15,264 nucleotides of DNA from Nanohaloarchaea archaeon PL-Br10_U2g5 (lineage in GTDB: Archaea; Halobacteriota; Halobacteria; Halobacteriales; Haloferacaceae), in assembly GCA_001564205.1 (NCBI GenBank), contig LKMY01000018.1, positions 1 to 15,264 on the forward strand, read 5' to 3'. Shown piece after piece: positions 7,632 to 15,264 of the stretch. Position numbers and translations under genes: made by a program. The notes beneath the pieces are model-generated. The model had not been told where the DNA came from, did no database searches, and was given only the letters and a program-made list of their open reading frames with translations. Within the stretch, counting starts at the first letter, position 1, and each line of letters begins with the position of its first letter.

Positions 7632-8447
7632 TCACCGATTCCACGCCGCGTCGTCCGGATCGATCTTCCGGTCGCTCGGCTCCAACGCGTCTATCTCCGC
7701 GAGGTCAACCTCAGGGAGGTCGACATCGATCGCCTGCAAGTTCTCTGCGACGTGGTCACCGGTCGACTTCGGGATCGGAACCACGTCGCGAGCGAGCGCC
7801 CACGCGAGTGCGACGACCGCGGGAGAGGCCCCGTTCCGCTCTGCGATCTCGGCGAGGGCCGGATCGTCGAGGATGTCGCCGCGGCCCAGCGGTGAGTAGC
7901 CGACGAGGTGATGGTCGAACTCAGCTGCGAGCCCGCGGAGCTCGGGCTGCTGGAATCGCGGGTGACACTCGACCTGGTGGGCGGCGATCGGTGAGTCGAG
8001 CAGCTCGCGGGCCTCACGGAGCAGCTCCGGAGTGAAGTTCGAGACGCCGACGTGGTCGGTGACCCCCGCGTCGCGAAGCTCGTCGAAAACGGGGAGCGTC
8101 GCTCCGGCGTCGTAGCTCCGGATCGGCCAGTGGACGTACAGCAGGTCGACGCGGTCGAGTCCCAGCCGGTCGAGGCTCTCACGGGCCGTCTCGCGAACGT
8201 CGTCGGGCGCGAGGTTGTCCGGGTGGACCTTCGTGGCGACGACCACGTCCTCGCGGTCGACGTCGCGGTCCGGGTCGGTAAAGACGCGGGCTAATCCTTC
8301 GCCGACGGCGGCCTCGTTGTCGTACATTTGGGCGGTGTCGACGTGACGGTACCCTGCCTCTAGCGCGGCGGCAACGGTATCGGTACACTCTGCGGCGTCG
8401 TCGAGACCGGACGTGCCGAGGCCGAGGCCGAGTTTGAGCGGTGGCAT
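7632..8447 (-). CDS. aldo/keto reductase
   Basis: A 271-residue NAD(P)H-dependent oxidoreductase with the TIM-barrel AKR fold, similar to 2,5-diketogluconate reductase-type members. The catalytic tetrad is complete: D37 (RHVDTAQMYDNE), Y42, K73 (ATKVHPD) and H106 (LLYVHWP). Cofactor-side motifs GVSNF (134-138), QVECHPR and IPKS (225-228) are also present. The substrate is unknown; a carbonyl of a sugar or aldehyde type is typical. The frame continues upstream to 8681. The ATG at 8447 was chosen because it begins the barrel directly and has a minus-strand TTTTGA element 25-29 bases upstream. The upstream extension is a repetitive shadow of an 18-bp DNA repeat. It is divergent from a TbsP-like regulator, which may control it. 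Confidence 0.88.
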   Translation of the reverse strand: MPPLKLGLGLGTSGLDDAAECTDTVAAALEAGYRHVDTAQMYDNEAAVGEGLARVFTDPDRDVDREDVVVATKVHPDNLAPDDVRETARESLDRLGLDRVDLLYVHWPIRSYDAGATLPVFDELRDAGVTDHVGVSNFTPELLREARELLDSPIAAHQVECHPRFQQPELRGLAAEFDHHLVGYSPLGRGDILDDPALAEIAERNGASPAVVALAWALARDVVPIPKSTGDHVAENLQAIDVDLPEVDLAEIDALEPSDRKIDPDDAAWNR

Positions 8448-8536
8448 GTGTCTTCGTTCTTCACCGAGCCTCAAAAGGGCGCGCGAGCCGGAACGGATCG
8501 CAGGAAAAACGCGGCCACCGAACCGAGGTCTCGTCT

Positions 8537-8580
8537 CGAGCGGCGGTTGTGTTTCGAGTAGAGGTTGTGTCTCGGGCGGC
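8537..8580. repeat. short 18-bp tandem repeat between divergent promoters
   Basis: Unit 1 is CGAGCGGCGGTTGTGTTT (8537-8554). Unit 2 is CGAGTAGAGGTTGTGTCT (8555-8572). A partial third copy, CGGGCGGC, follows (8573-8580). The array ends 16 bases before the TATA element of the TbsP-like gene and lies about 60 bases upstream of the reductase promoter. Repeated sites at such a place can bind a regulator on one DNA face, but 18 bp is not a whole number of B-DNA turns, and no protein is implicated directly. Confidence 0.55.
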
Positions 8581-8595
8581 GTCGCACCCACTACG

Positions 8596-8602
8596 CTTAA
8601 TT
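8596..8602 (+). promoter_or_regulatory. TATA-like element of the TbsP-like regulator gene
   Basis: CTTAATT is centred 27 bases before the ATG at 8626, with no Shine-Dalgarno between. This supports a leaderless transcript and decides against the longer open frame that begins at 8413 inside the divergent reductase gene. Confidence 0.6.
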
Positions 8603-8625
8603 CAGGGGAGTGGCAGGCTACCGAT

Positions 8626-9570
8626 ATGAAAGCCGATTCGGTACTCCCGATCGTCCCGGGGGCGCCGTCGCTCGACGCCATCGCGGAGCCGATGCTCGTC
8701 GACCCCGAGCCGACGCTTCTGGCAGCGGTCGTCGAGGCCTATCGAGCCGCTGCGCCGGCGCTCGTCGATCCCGCTCTCGACGAGTTGCGAACGGCCGCCG
8801 AAACCGGTGGCGACCCGCTCGCGCCGCTTTCAGAGCTCCCGACGCTCACCGTCCTCGCCGACGAGCGCGTCGTCGACCGATTCACCGATCGATTTCGCTC
8901 CGCGAGTCGGCTCGCCGCGCTCATCGAGGCCGGCGTCTGCCGAGTCCTGACCGGGATCGCGACCCAGCCAAACCCCGTCTTGGTCGGCGAAGCGGAGGGA
9001 TGCGTCCTTGTGCCGATCGGGGTGGACACCGACGGTAGTGATCCGAAAGAAGCGATAGATGTCGCCCGCGACGTCGACCGATGGGCCTCGATCGGCGACG
9101 ATCCCGCTCTCCGAGAGCTGTATACGTCTCTTGTCGACGAGGCCGACGGCATCTCCGAGTACGGTATCCGAACCCCGAGCCGGCATCGGGTGTACGGCGC
9201 GTTTCGGAGCCGCTGTGGCGCCGAGCTCGCGGACGACGTGATCCGGTCGCTCGGTGTCGATCCGGAGCCGGCGGGTGACGACCAGTACGCCGAGTCTCGA
9301 ACGCGGGCGTACGCGGTCGGCGTCTCTCACGGGGCACTCGACGGCGACCTGCGTCGCGCCTGTGAGGACGCCGGCGTCGGGAGTCGGTCGACGTTCACGC
9401 GAATAAAACGAGAGCTTCGCGAGGCCGGATTGCTCACGACGGAGTCGGTTCCACAGCCGGTCGGACGGCCGCGAGAGCGACTCGTCGCTCGGGGAGCACT
9501 CGCCCGTGCGGACGGGAAGGCCTTGGATCCGCCGACAGTCGTCGAGGCGGTGCGGGACGGGCTCAGTTAA
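8626..9570 (+). CDS. TbsP-like (DUF5821-type) transcriptional regulator
   Basis: A 314-residue cytoplasmic protein. The N-terminal part (about 1-170) has an alpha/beta pattern, including PTLTVLADERVVDRFTDRFRS (72-92), resembling the sensor half of haloarchaeal DUF5821 proteins. The C-terminal half carries a winged helix around residues 228-285, with a recognition-helix region GVGSRSTFTRIKRELREAGL (250-269) followed by VPQPVGRPRERL. From memory this pattern matches TbsP, which acts with TrmB in glucose-responsive control in Haloferax volcanii. This copy is probably a paralogue and the ligand is not evident. It is divergent from an aldo/keto reductase across a 178-base gap with a tandem repeat, so autoregulation and control of that enzyme are plausible. 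Confidence 0.72.
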   Translation: MKADSVLPIVPGAPSLDAIAEPMLVDPEPTLLAAVVEAYRAAAPALVDPALDELRTAAETGGDPLAPLSELPTLTVLADERVVDRFTDRFRSASRLAALIEAGVCRVLTGIATQPNPVLVGEAEGCVLVPIGVDTDGSDPKEAIDVARDVDRWASIGDDPALRELYTSLVDEADGISEYGIRTPSRHRVYGAFRSRCGAELADDVIRSLGVDPEPAGDDQYAESRTRAYAVGVSHGALDGDLRRACEDAGVGSRSTFTRIKRELREAGLLTTESVPQPVGRPRERLVARGALARADGKALDPPTVVEAVRDGLS

Positions 9571-9594
9571 CAGCGGGAGGACGGACCGGTGGCG

Positions 9595-11115
<1,521 letters not shown>

Positions 11116-11148
11116 GGATCATCTGACACAGCCATCCGGCCAAAGATC

Positions 11149-11159
11149 CCACCCGACCA
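11149..11159 (-). promoter_or_regulatory. TGGTCGG-type element of the aldehyde dehydrogenase promoter
   Basis: On the minus strand this reads TGGTCGGGTGG and spans -44 to -34 from the ATG at 11115, directly upstream of the weak TATA-like CTTT at 11142-11145. The identical 11-mer occurs at the identical offset before proline dehydrogenase (12885-12895). The position fits an activator contacting TFB/TBP. Confidence 0.6.
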
Positions 11160-11166
11160 TGGTCGG
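11153..11166. promoter_or_regulatory. perfect 14-bp palindrome between divergent dehydrogenase and regulator genes
   Basis: CCGACCATGGTCGG is a perfect palindrome centred between 11159 and 11160. It lies 44-45 bases from both flanking start codons (11115 minus, 11205 plus). Weak TATA-like AAAG/CTTT elements lie symmetrically on either side (11142-11145 and 11173-11176). It is therefore two back-to-back TGGTCGG half-sites, one for each promoter. The likely binder is the adjacent HTH_10 regulator, though this is inferred from position only. Confidence 0.65.
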
Positions 11167-11204
11167 TAGAGTCTTTGTCATGGCCTGGCATAGAAGTGGT
11201 TGTA

Positions 11205-11942
11205 ATGGCTACGTCCGACGCGACGGGAATGGATGACTGGTCTGGAACGCGGCTGACGATCGATCTATGGCATCCGAACTGCTGGGCCATCGAAGCGACC
11301 GGTCAGACCGGCGGTGGCGTGCTCGCACACGCGATCTATAACTCACCGAAGGTGGACGCTCGAACGCCGAACTCCGTAAACGGTCTCTTCACTGCGTTTG
11401 CTGACACGAACGACGAGGTAGAGGCGCTGCTCGACGCGATACGGGAGTCCGATCGCGCGGGTGAGCTCCACGAACTGCAAGAGCGGTTCGGTCGCGCTCG
11501 CGACGCGCCCGGAAACGTCGTCCGCGAGTTCTTCTTGGAGTACGATCCCGGTGACATGGTGTGCCCGACCCTGCTCGAACACGGCTTCGTTCACAGCGCC
11601 CCGGTTCGGATCGAGGACGGCCACGAGGAGTGGCAGGTGTGTTTCGTCGGCGAGCGGACGGATATTCGCGCGTCACTCGACGCCGTGGAAGCGGACTCCG
11701 GCGCCGAGGTGAGCGTCGAGTCGATGTCGTCGACCGGGTACGCCGGACGGACCCCCCGCGAACAGCGCCTCGACACGCTGACCACGACACAGCGAGAGGT
11801 GTACGAGCACGCTCGCGAACAGGGATACTACGAGTGGCCTCGGGGCGCGTCGACGCGCGAACTCGCGGACAACCTAGAGGTGTCGAAGACGACGCTACTT
11901 GAGCATCTTCGGAAAGCGGAGTCGAAGCTTTTGGATCCGTAG
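11205..11942 (+). CDS. Bat-type HTH_10 transcriptional regulator
   Basis: A 245-residue regulator of the bacterio-opsin-activator-like group. The C terminus (about 190-245) is an HTH_10 domain: LTTTQREVYEHAREQGYYEW, then RGASTRELADNLEVSKTTLLEHLRKAESKLL. The N-terminal 180 residues form the alpha/beta sensing module usual for this group, with LWHPNCWAIEATGQT near the start, and probably bind a small ligand. No PAS or GAF domain is present. The gene lies between the aldehyde dehydrogenase (divergent) and proline dehydrogenase (convergent), and all three promoters share TGGTCGG. It is therefore a good candidate for a proline-responsive activator that also controls itself. The ATG at 11205 was preferred over 11175, which overlaps the TATA-like element. 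ATG 11229 is a further option. Confidence 0.85.
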   Translation: MATSDATGMDDWSGTRLTIDLWHPNCWAIEATGQTGGGVLAHAIYNSPKVDARTPNSVNGLFTAFADTNDEVEALLDAIRESDRAGELHELQERFGRARDAPGNVVREFFLEYDPGDMVCPTLLEHGFVHSAPVRIEDGHEEWQVCFVGERTDIRASLDAVEADSGAEVSVESMSSTGYAGRTPREQRLDTLTTTQREVYEHAREQGYYEWPRGASTRELADNLEVSKTTLLEHLRKAESKLLDP

Positions 11943-11981
11943 TAAGACCGCTCGCCGTGCAAAGCCGGTGCTAACTCGAGC

Positions 11982-12851
11982 TCAGTTTCCGACGATCGCT
12001 CGCAGCGCGAACAGGGCGTTCGACTTTCGCTCGCGGATCCGGCGATAGAAGTACGAGAACCACTTATCGCCGTACGGGACGTACTGATAAACCGCCACGC
12101 CATCGGCCGCGAGGTCGAACTGCGCGGACTCCCGGACACCAGTCAACATCTGCACCTCATAGGGCGTTCCGTACTCGTCGTGCAGCTCGCCCGCGTACTC
12201 GATCATCGCGGGGTCGTGACTGCCGACGGCGATCCCGTCATCGAACGCTTCGAACATGTACGCGAGACAGTCGCGATACGACTCGTCGACACGCGCCTTC
12301 TTTTTATACGCGATCGCGGCGGGCTCGTCGTACGCTCCTTTGACCAGCCGGACTTTCCCCGGCAGGTCGGCGAGGCGTTCGAGGTCCTCGCGGGTCCGTT
12401 TGAGGTTCGCTTGGACGCAGACGCCGACGTTGCCGTCGGTCGCGAGCGCGTGACGCTCGAAGGCGTCGAGGGTGACGTCGGTGGTCTCGTGATCTTCCAT
12501 GTCGATCCAGACGAAGGTGCCGTCGGTGGCGGTCGTCTCCTCATCGGAGCCAGTCGGATTGGCCGCTTCGACGATCCGCGCGAGGTTCTCTCGGAAGACA
12601 CCGTCACCGATATCGAGGCCGATCTGACTCGATTTGACGGAGACGCAGGCGGTGACGCCCCGGTCAGCGATCGCCTCGACGAGGTCGACATACGCGTCCG
12701 CGTCTGCGTCAGCCGGGGGTCGCTCTGTGTAGTGTTCGCCAAGCAGGTTCAGAATCGCGCCCACGTCGCGGTCGTTGAGCGTCTCGGCGTGTGCGAGCGC
12801 CGCTTCCGGGGTCTCTCCGGCGACAAAGTTGCTCGCGATCGGCGGTAACAT
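11982..12851 (-). CDS. proline dehydrogenase (monofunctional)
   Basis: A 289-residue FAD enzyme that oxidises proline to 1-pyrroline-5-carboxylate and passes electrons to the quinone pool. Family motifs in order are VRLVKGAYDEP (167-177), GSHDP (210-214), YEVQMLTGVRE (231-241), YVPYGDKWFSYFYRRIRERK (257-276). The last contains the double-arginine substrate-binding motif. The length fits the monofunctional type, separate from P5C dehydrogenase, unlike bacterial PutA. The frame opens at 12896, but the ATG at 12851 starts the domain and is 28 bases from a clear TATA box. It is convergent with the HTH_10 gene 39 bases away. Menaquinone made by enzymes such as those encoded at the left of this window could be the acceptor. 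Confidence 0.92.
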   Translation of the reverse strand: MLPPIASNFVAGETPEAALAHAETLNDRDVGAILNLLGEHYTERPPADADADAYVDLVEAIADRGVTACVSVKSSQIGLDIGDGVFRENLARIVEAANPTGSDEETTATDGTFVWIDMEDHETTDVTLDAFERHALATDGNVGVCVQANLKRTREDLERLADLPGKVRLVKGAYDEPAAIAYKKKARVDESYRDCLAYMFEAFDDGIAVGSHDPAMIEYAGELHDEYGTPYEVQMLTGVRESAQFDLAADGVAVYQYVPYGDKWFSYFYRRIRERKSNALFALRAIVGN

Positions 12852-12854
12852 ACG

Positions 12855-12876
12855 ACCACTACGGATCCGTACTGGT
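12855..12876. promoter_or_regulatory. 22-bp imperfect palindrome in the proline dehydrogenase core promoter
   Basis: The outer arms ACCA/TGGT and the inner 12 bp TACGGATCCGTA are all complementary. Only one base pair (12859/12872) breaks the symmetry. It fills the space between the TATA box (12876-12882) and the start codon at 12851. A bound protein would block polymerase recruitment or initiation, suggesting a repressor site distinct from the upstream TGGTCGG element. A TGGTCG also occurs at 12852-12857 on the minus strand. Confidence 0.5.
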
Positions 12877-12882
12877 ATATAT
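12876..12882 (-). promoter_or_regulatory. TATA box of proline dehydrogenase
   Basis: ATATATA on the minus strand is centred 28 bases before the ATG at 12851. It is a strong archaeal TATA box, and the short leader gives no room for a Shine-Dalgarno. Confidence 0.7.
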
Positions 12883-12884
12883 GG

Positions 12885-12895
12885 CCACCCGACCA
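12885..12895 (-). promoter_or_regulatory. TGGTCGG-type element upstream of the proline dehydrogenase TATA box
   Basis: The minus strand reads TGGTCGGGTGG at -44 to -34 from the start codon, immediately upstream of the TATA box. Sequence and offset are identical to the element before the aldehyde dehydrogenase. The opposite half-site is absent here: the flank is AATTATTTAA. Confidence 0.6.
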
Positions 12896-12968
12896 ATTAT
12901 TTAACAAATATTCGGGTGAATAAATATGTGGCAAAAGTTGCGTTATCTCCCGAACAAGTACGCGATTA

Positions 12969-12982
12969 CCGACCATGGACGG
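12969..12982. promoter_or_regulatory. 13/14 copy of the palindromic operator before the ABC transporter genes
   Basis: CCGACCATGGACGG differs from the palindrome at 11153-11166 by one base. Its centre is 53-54 bases before the substrate-binding protein ATG at 13029, about nine bases further out than at the other promoters. A TATA-like CTTAT lies at 13000-13004 between them. The ATG inside the palindrome (12975) is in frame with the gene but unlikely to be a start, because it lies upstream of the promoter element. Confidence 0.5.
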
Positions 12983-13028
12983 GCAGGGGTTGAGGTACTC
13001 TTATCGCAACCGAAAATACAGAGTGTGT

Positions 13029-14327
13029 ATGACACGCAATATCACGGAATCAACTGACAGGCGGACGCTACTCAAAGCGACAGGTGGAGCAGGCATCCTC
13101 GCGCTCGCGGGCTGTGTGAGCACGACTGACGACGATGACGACTCCGGCAGTGGGAGTACCGACGATGGAAGCGCCGCCGACGATGACAGCGGAACCGGCG
13201 GCGACGAGGACGACGACTACGAGATCGGGATGGTCGACTCGCTAACAGGTTCGCTCGCGGACTTCGGCGAGCGGAACCAACGCGCCGTCGAGCTCGCCCT
13301 CGACGACGTCAACGACATCGGCGTCAACGGACGCGACCTCGACATCATCGTCGAAGACTCTGAAAGCGAGAGTCAGGGTGGGGTCTCCGCGGCACAGAAG
13401 CTCGTCAACCAGGACGGGGTTCCGTTCCTCATCGGGGCGGTCGGCTCCGGTGTCTCGCTGTCCATCTACGAGAGCGTGATCGAGGGGAGCGACGTGGTCC
13501 AACTCAGCCAGAACTCCACGGGCCTCGGGCTGACCGACTTCCCGGGACTGCTGCGGATGTCACCGAGCGGTCGCACCCAGTCGGTCGCACTGGCGGACAT
13601 CATCGCAGAGGACGGCTACGACGAGGTCGCCGTCACCTACATCAACGATGAGTTCGGTGAGAGCCTTTACGACGCGTTCGCAGAAGCGTACGACGGAGAG
13701 ATCGTCTACGACAGCTCTCACGACGGCGAACAGGCGTCCTACAACAGCCTCGTCTCGGAGATGAACGGCGCAGACACCGAGGCGTGGCTCTGTATCACCT
13801 ATCAGCAGGAGTTCTCGACGATGGTGACCAACATGTTCGAGAGCGGCTACGAGCCGCAGCTGTACGGCGCCGACTCCAACCGCGGCGACACGGTCCTCGA
13901 GAACACGCCGACGGGCAGCATGGACGGAATGAAGCTCGTCGAGCCGGCCGCGCCGGAAGACCAGGAGAACTACCAGGCGTTCGCGGCCGACTTCGAGGCC
14001 GAGTTCGGCGAGTCACCGACCGCGTGGTCGGCGTTCTCGTATGACTGCGTCGTCACCGCCGCGCTCTCGATCCAGGCCGCCGACGAGTTCACCGGCGAAG
14101 CGCTCGGGGAGGTCGTCCGCGACGTCACCCGACCCGACGGTGAGGAGGCGTTCACTTACGAGGAAGCTCACGCGATTCTCGAAGACGGCGGAACGCCGGA
14201 CGACGTCGATTATCAAGGCGTTAGCGGTCCAATTGACTTCGACGAGAACGGCGACCCGCGTGGGAGCCTCGTCGTCTTCGAGGTTCAGGACCACGATTAC
14301 GTCTCGATCGAATTCCGGGAGTCGTAA
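13029..14327 (+). CDS. livK: LIV-type ABC transporter substrate-binding lipoprotein
   Basis: A 432-residue extracellular binding protein of the Peripla_BP_6 (branched-chain amino acid/amide) class. A twin-arginine signal TDRRTLLKATGG runs into lipobox LAGC with C29 as lipidation site. A low-complexity D/S/G linker (about 34-62) follows, then the bilobed ligand domain from EIGMVDSLTGSLADFGERNQ (65-84) through QGGVSAAQKLVNQDGVPFLIGAVGS to the C-terminal PIDFDENGDPRGSLVVFEV. The class binds branched-chain amino acids, amides, urea or aromatic acids, so the ligand is open. Its place beside proline catabolism and a matching operator make proline or a related amino acid worth considering. The ATG at 13029 gives a normal Tat signal. 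The permease gene begins 12 bases after the stop. Confidence 0.88.
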   Translation: MTRNITESTDRRTLLKATGGAGILALAGCVSTTDDDDDSGSGSTDDGSAADDDSGTGGDEDDDYEIGMVDSLTGSLADFGERNQRAVELALDDVNDIGVNGRDLDIIVEDSESESQGGVSAAQKLVNQDGVPFLIGAVGSGVSLSIYESVIEGSDVVQLSQNSTGLGLTDFPGLLRMSPSGRTQSVALADIIAEDGYDEVAVTYINDEFGESLYDAFAEAYDGEIVYDSSHDGEQASYNSLVSEMNGADTEAWLCITYQQEFSTMVTNMFESGYEPQLYGADSNRGDTVLENTPTGSMDGMKLVEPAAPEDQENYQAFAADFEAEFGESPTAWSAFSYDCVVTAALSIQAADEFTGEALGEVVRDVTRPDGEEAFTYEEAHAILEDGGTPDDVDYQGVSGPIDFDENGDPRGSLVVFEVQDHDYVSIEFRES

Positions 14328-14339
14328 CCCCTCCCGCAC

Positions 14340-15263
14340 ATGTCCGTTATCGAGTTCGTCGCAAACGGGGTCGTGTACAGCAGCATTATCGTCCTCGCGA
14401 GCATCGGCCTCTCGCTGATATACAGCATCGCCGGCTTCGCGAACTTCGCGCACGGCGATACGATGACCGTCGGTGCTTATGCGACGCTGGTCGCGTTCGG
14501 CCTTATCGGCGGCTTGGGGTTCACGATCCTCGGCGTGCCGCTCGGATTCTTCGTGGCCACCGGTGTCGGTATCGCCGTCGCCGCGGTCGTCGCCGTCGGG
14601 ACACAGCGGATCGTGTACGACGCGCTCGACGTCGGCTCGATCGGACTGCTCATCACGTCGATCGGTGTCGCATTCATCTATCGAGCGCTGATCCAGATGG
14701 GATTCGGTGCTGGCACCGTTCGGTACGACATCCCGTCGCTGCGACCGATCGAGAGCCTCCAGGCGTACGGGGTTCTGATCACCGCTCACGACCTTGCGAC
14801 GGTCGTCTCTGCGGCCGTGCTCGTGATCGGCCTTCACCTCCTCTTACAACACACCGACCTCGGACGCAAAATGCGGGCAATGGCTGACAACCCAGATTTG
14901 GCCCGTGTGAGTGGAATTCGGACCTACCGCGTCAAGCTCTGGTCCTGGGTCATCGGCGCCGGACTCGCCGGAGCCGGCGGCGCGTTCCTCGGCCTGTTCA
15001 ACCAGCTGGCTCCGCGAATGGGGTTCAACCTCCTGCTGGTCGTGTTCGCCGCAGTGATCCTCGGCGGGATCGGTTCGGTGTACGGCGCAGTTCTCGGGGG
15101 GTTCCTGATCGGCATGGTCGTCGAGATGACGCCACTGCTCTCGCGCGTCGGCATCCCGGTCGGTATCGAGTACGCAGAGGCCGTCGCCTTCCTGATCATG
15201 GTGGTGATCCTGCTCGTGCGGCCGACCGGGATCGCGGGTGACGCCGACGGAGGGGGTGTCTGA
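14340..15263 (+). CDS. livH: LIV-type ABC transporter inner permease
   Basis: A complete 307-residue membrane permease of the LivH family with about eight hydrophobic segments. Family hallmarks are LSLIYSIAGFANFAHGD (24-40) and the ATPase-contact loop LGRKMRAMADNPDLARVSGI (174-193). These are followed by AGAGGAFLGLFNQLAPRMG and the terminal VAFLIMVVILLVRPTG. It forms the transmembrane pore with a LivM-type partner and two ATPases, which should lie beyond the right edge. The stop codon TGA ends one base before the window edge. It is cotranscribed with the binding protein gene 12 bases upstream. No Shine-Dalgarno is visible. Confidence 0.92.
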   Translation: MSVIEFVANGVVYSSIIVLASIGLSLIYSIAGFANFAHGDTMTVGAYATLVAFGLIGGLGFTILGVPLGFFVATGVGIAVAAVVAVGTQRIVYDALDVGSIGLLITSIGVAFIYRALIQMGFGAGTVRYDIPSLRPIESLQAYGVLITAHDLATVVSAAVLVIGLHLLLQHTDLGRKMRAMADNPDLARVSGIRTYRVKLWSWVIGAGLAGAGGAFLGLFNQLAPRMGFNLLLVVFAAVILGGIGSVYGAVLGGFLIGMVVEMTPLLSRVGIPVGIEYAEAVAFLIMVVILLVRPTGIAGDADGGGV

Positions 15264-15264
15264 C

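Noticed and set aside
6637..7899. 420-residue S/R/T-rich plus-strand frame overlapping the phosphotransferase and reductase genes
   Set aside because: It is an out-of-frame translation of the phosphotransferase that reads on into the reductase. Its low-complexity S/R composition does not match the acidic haloarchaeal proteome.
12180..12848. 222-residue open frame antisense to proline dehydrogenase
   Set aside because: The opposite strand carries all proline dehydrogenase motifs, and this frame has no promoter element or family resemblance.
14013..14837. 274-residue open frame antisense to livK and livH
   Set aside because: It crosses two well-supported genes, and its composition (D/R/E/H-rich, no hydrophobic core) is that of a complementary-strand shadow.

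Overview
The window is a stretch of haloarchaeal chromosome. It has high GC, strongly acidic proteins, Tat-plus-lipobox export signals with D/E/S/T-rich linkers, and a halocyanin. It also carries several protein families confined to Halobacteria. Most first genes of transcription units have an AT-rich TATA-like element about 25-30 bases upstream of the start codon and no Shine-Dalgarno, which is the leaderless layout of haloarchaea. A Halorubrum-like organism is plausible, but the genus is a guess.

Layout. (1) 181-1100, minus strand: a small conserved haloarchaeal protein and a cysteine-free AhpD/carboxymuconolactone-decarboxylase-like protein. (2) 1232-3268, plus strand: a two-gene menaquinone operon, menA (prenyltransferase) and menC (o-succinylbenzoate synthase), convergent with a membrane-anchored halocyanin (3301-3702, minus). 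Quinone synthesis and a blue-copper electron carrier are therefore neighbours. (3) 3793-7562: a DUF5799-like protein (plus), a 711-residue protein (minus) whose middle looks like a CHAT/caspase-like fold without catalytic residues, and a divergent APH-type phosphotransferase (plus). (4) 7632-9570: an aldo/keto reductase (minus) divergent from a TbsP-like (DUF5821-type) winged-helix regulator (plus), with an 18-bp tandem repeat between them. (5) 9595-15263: a probable proline-catabolism locus. It has an aldehyde dehydrogenase that is probably P5C dehydrogenase (minus), a Bat-type HTH_10 regulator (plus), proline dehydrogenase (minus), and the first two genes of a LIV-type ABC importer (plus), which runs off the right edge.

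The most interesting signal is in region 5. The element TGGTCGG lies 44-45 bases before the start codons of proline dehydrogenase, the aldehyde dehydrogenase and the HTH_10 regulator, directly upstream of each TATA element. For the two enzymes the match extends to 11 identical bases at exactly the same offset. Between the divergent dehydrogenase and regulator genes, two copies meet back to back as a perfect 14-bp palindrome midway between the two start codons. A 13/14 copy of that palindrome lies before the ABC substrate-binding protein gene. This looks like an intact local regulon: proline -> P5C/glutamate semialdehyde -> glutamate, a dedicated regulator, and possibly the cognate importer. 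No mobile element, CRISPR array, rRNA or tRNA gene was seen.
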